Shown here: positions 5,391 to 6,369 of the stretch, one piece after another
How positions within the stretch are numbered: the first letter of the stretch is position 1
Layout of the letters: every line of letters begins with the position of its first letter
Assembly (NCBI GenBank): GCA_025963615.1
Contig: JAOQAL010000066.1
Coordinates: 1-6,369, forward strand
Source of the DNA: Chitinophagaceae bacterium
Lineage (GTDB): Bacteria; Bacteroidota; Bacteroidia; Chitinophagales; Chitinophagaceae
Direction: 5' to 3'
Length of the DNA: 6,369 bases
Notes under the pieces: model-generated
Database searches by the model: none
What the model was told of the DNA's origin: nothing
The model's input: the letters and a program-made list of their open reading frames with translations, nothing else
Translations under genes and position numbers: made by a program

Positions 5391-5750
5391 TCAATTTTCC
5401 GATTTTGCGCCTTCAGAGGGGATTATAAAAAGGTCTTCATTGTCCCGTTTCATGTAATACTTTTCACGGGCATATTTTTCAAGGGTGGCAGGGTTTGATT
5501 GAAGCTGGTTGAGCTCTTTACGTTCAGCATTTATCAGGGTGGTAAAGTGTTCTTTACTTAGTTGTAAATCATTTAGTTCCTGCCGGCGCTGAGCCTGCGT
5601 TAGCAGGTCCTTGCTATCAAAAAACGTGACCCAGGTTATAAAAGCCAGGGATACGATAAAATACTTGTTTTTCAGCCAGGAGGGAAGCATCCCCAAACCC
5701 CTCTGAAAGAGGGGCTTGGAAGAGCCAATATGAGATGAAGTATTTTCCAT
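5391..5750 (-). CDS. FtsB/DivIC-type septum formation initiator
   Basis: Small bitopic division protein that in other bacteria joins FtsL and FtsQ/DivIB in the divisome. Residues about 29-45 (KYFIVSLAFITWVTFFD) form one membrane segment. A coiled coil spans about 50-86 (Gln/Leu/Glu-rich), and NPATLEKYAREKYYMKRDNEDLFII at 87-110 is the conserved FtsB/DivIC tail, in which the YAREKY motif is diagnostic. The gene lies 48 bp after eno on the same strand, a known linkage, so co-transcription is likely. The start is uncertain. From ATG 5750 the protein has 119 residues, but residues 12-20 (KPLFQRGLG) are the translation of a palindromic repeat. From ATG 5690 it would be 99 residues beginning MLPSWLKNKY, which matches the usual short cytoplasmic leader of this family. 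Neither start has an ordinary Shine-Dalgarno. Confidence 0.88.
   Translation of the reverse strand: MENTSSHIGSSKPLFQRGLGMLPSWLKNKYFIVSLAFITWVTFFDSKDLLTQAQRRQELNDLQLSKEHFTTLINAERKELNQLQSNPATLEKYAREKYYMKRDNEDLFIIPSEGAKSEN
5693..5716. repeat. Palindromic repeat at the 5' end of the divIC-like gene
   Basis: On the minus strand CCAAGCCCCTCT and AGAGGGGTTTGG form a 12-bp stem (one G·U pair) around a 3-base loop; plus-strand arms run 5693-5704 and 5708-5719. GC-rich hairpins of this form, CCCCTCT…AGAGGGG flanked by CCAA/TTGG, are familiar as scattered intergenic repeats in Bacteroidota. Here it falls inside the annotated N-terminal coding region, two bases upstream of the alternative ATG at 5690. 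It therefore either adds residues to the protein or forms a stem next to the start codon. Confidence 0.75.
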
Positions 5751-5798
5751 TATAAGAATTTTAGTGTCCGTCCCGGAAAGAAGGATTCAACATAGTTT

Positions 5799-6369
5799 TT
5801 ACTTACCAAATTTAATCTTTCCCTTTGGATAAACCGCGGAGCTCCCTAATTGTTCTTCAATTCTTATCAGCTGATTGTACTTCGCTATACGGTCTGTTCT
5901 TGAAGCGGAACCTGTTTTTATCTGTCCGCAATTTAAAGCAACCGCTAAGTCTGCAATGGTGGTGTCTTCCGTTTCACCACTACGATGGCTCATGATGGTA
6001 TTATAACCATTATGCTGCGCCAGGGTTACCGCATTGATGGTTTCTGTAACGGTTCCGATCTGGTTTACTTTCACCAGCAGGCCGTTTGCTATCCCTCTAT
6101 CAATTCCCTGTTGCAGGCGGATTACATTGGTTACAAATAAATCATCACCTACCAACTGGCATTTACTGCCTACCGTCTCAGATAAATTTTTCCAGCCATC
6201 CCAATCATCTTCAGCCATACCATCTTCAATAGACGCAATCGGGTATTGATTCACCCATTTTTCCCAAAACTTCACGAGTTGATCGCTGCTCAATTCTTTG
6301 CCACTGCTTTTATGAAACACATATTTTTTCTTTTTCTTGTCCCACAATTCGCTGTTAGCGGCATCCATA
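5799..6369 (-). CDS. eno: Enolase, C-terminal part (5' end beyond the window)
   Basis: Phosphopyruvate hydratase of glycolysis and gluconeogenesis, which interconverts 2-phosphoglycerate and phosphoenolpyruvate; cytosolic. About 189 codons are present, the whole C-terminal catalytic barrel portion. In fragment numbering from the ATG at 6368, the metal ligands are Asp2 (MDAANSE), Glu48 (SIEDG) and Asp75 (LVGDD). The catalytic base is Lys100 (LLVKVNQIG), the loop SHRSGETED is at 127-135, and Lys151 (QIKTGS) contacts substrate. These correspond to E. coli Asp246, Glu290, Asp317, Lys342, His/Arg/Ser 370-373 and Lys393. The ATG at 6368 is an internal methionine (E. coli has AMDCAASEF here), not the start; the gene continues past 6369. 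The C terminus and stop (TAA, 5799-5801) are normal. It is probably the first visible gene of an eno–divIC transcript. Confidence 0.97.
   Translation of the reverse strand, partial: MDAANSELWDKKKKKYVFHKSSGKELSSDQLVKFWEKWVNQYPIASIEDGMAEDDWDGWKNLSETVGSKCQLVGDDLFVTNVIRLQQGIDRGIANGLLVKVNQIGTVTETINAVTLAQHNGYNTIMSHRSGETEDTTIADLAVALNCGQIKTGSASRTDRIAKYNQLIRIEEQLGSSAVYPKGKIKFGK

Noticed and set aside
6366..6368. ATG as the start of a 189-residue protein.
   Set aside because: It is the internal Met before the metal-binding Asp of enolase; the N-terminal part of the enzyme must lie beyond the window edge.

Overview
The window looks like a chromosomal segment of a Bacteroidota bacterium, most probably Chitinophagaceae or a close relative. 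The evidence is the style of the enolase, DivIC/FtsB and endonuclease III proteins, an HD–Pycsar-effector fusion of a type common in that phylum, leaders that mostly lack Shine-Dalgarno sequences, and a GC-rich hairpin repeat of a kind scattered through Bacteroidota genomes. This placement is by protein recognition, not by a search. All five complete recognised genes and the partial enolase lie on the minus strand, so the window reads functionally from right to left.

Right end (5034-6369): the 3' part of eno (enolase) runs off the window edge. It is followed after 48 bp by a divIC/ftsB-like cell-division gene, the known eno–ftsB/divIC neighbourhood. The first codons annotated for divIC are made of a 12-bp-stem palindromic repeat, so its start is doubtful. 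Next comes an 80-residue protein of unknown function, and then a convincing minus-strand intrinsic terminator at 4930-4961.

Middle (4208-4929): nth, endonuclease III, has all catalytic and [4Fe-4S] residues. It is preceded by a 58-bp imperfect palindrome built on GCTAAGAG units. A 251-bp gap separates nth from a gene for an 800-residue GAF-domain protein (1554-3956), which has a textbook Shine-Dalgarno sequence although its neighbours have none.

Left end (1-1553): a 393-bp intergenic stretch carries six perfect tandem copies of a 7-bp unit (YATCYAG), two small dyads and one doubtful 46-codon ORF on the plus strand. Beyond it is a 378-codon gene joining an intact HD phosphohydrolase domain to a two-TM Pycsar effector (DUF5706/PycTM) domain. 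Its reading frame stops at a TAG, but the codons after the stop still read as the family's conserved continuation (FLGVVFA). This looks like a single nonsense change removing the C-terminal tail, and it is the most notable observation here.

The right half is housekeeping (glycolysis, division, base-excision repair). The left half holds a possible nucleotide-signalling or defence-related protein and a conserved protein of unknown role. No cyclase, CRISPR array, transposase, tRNA or rRNA was seen.
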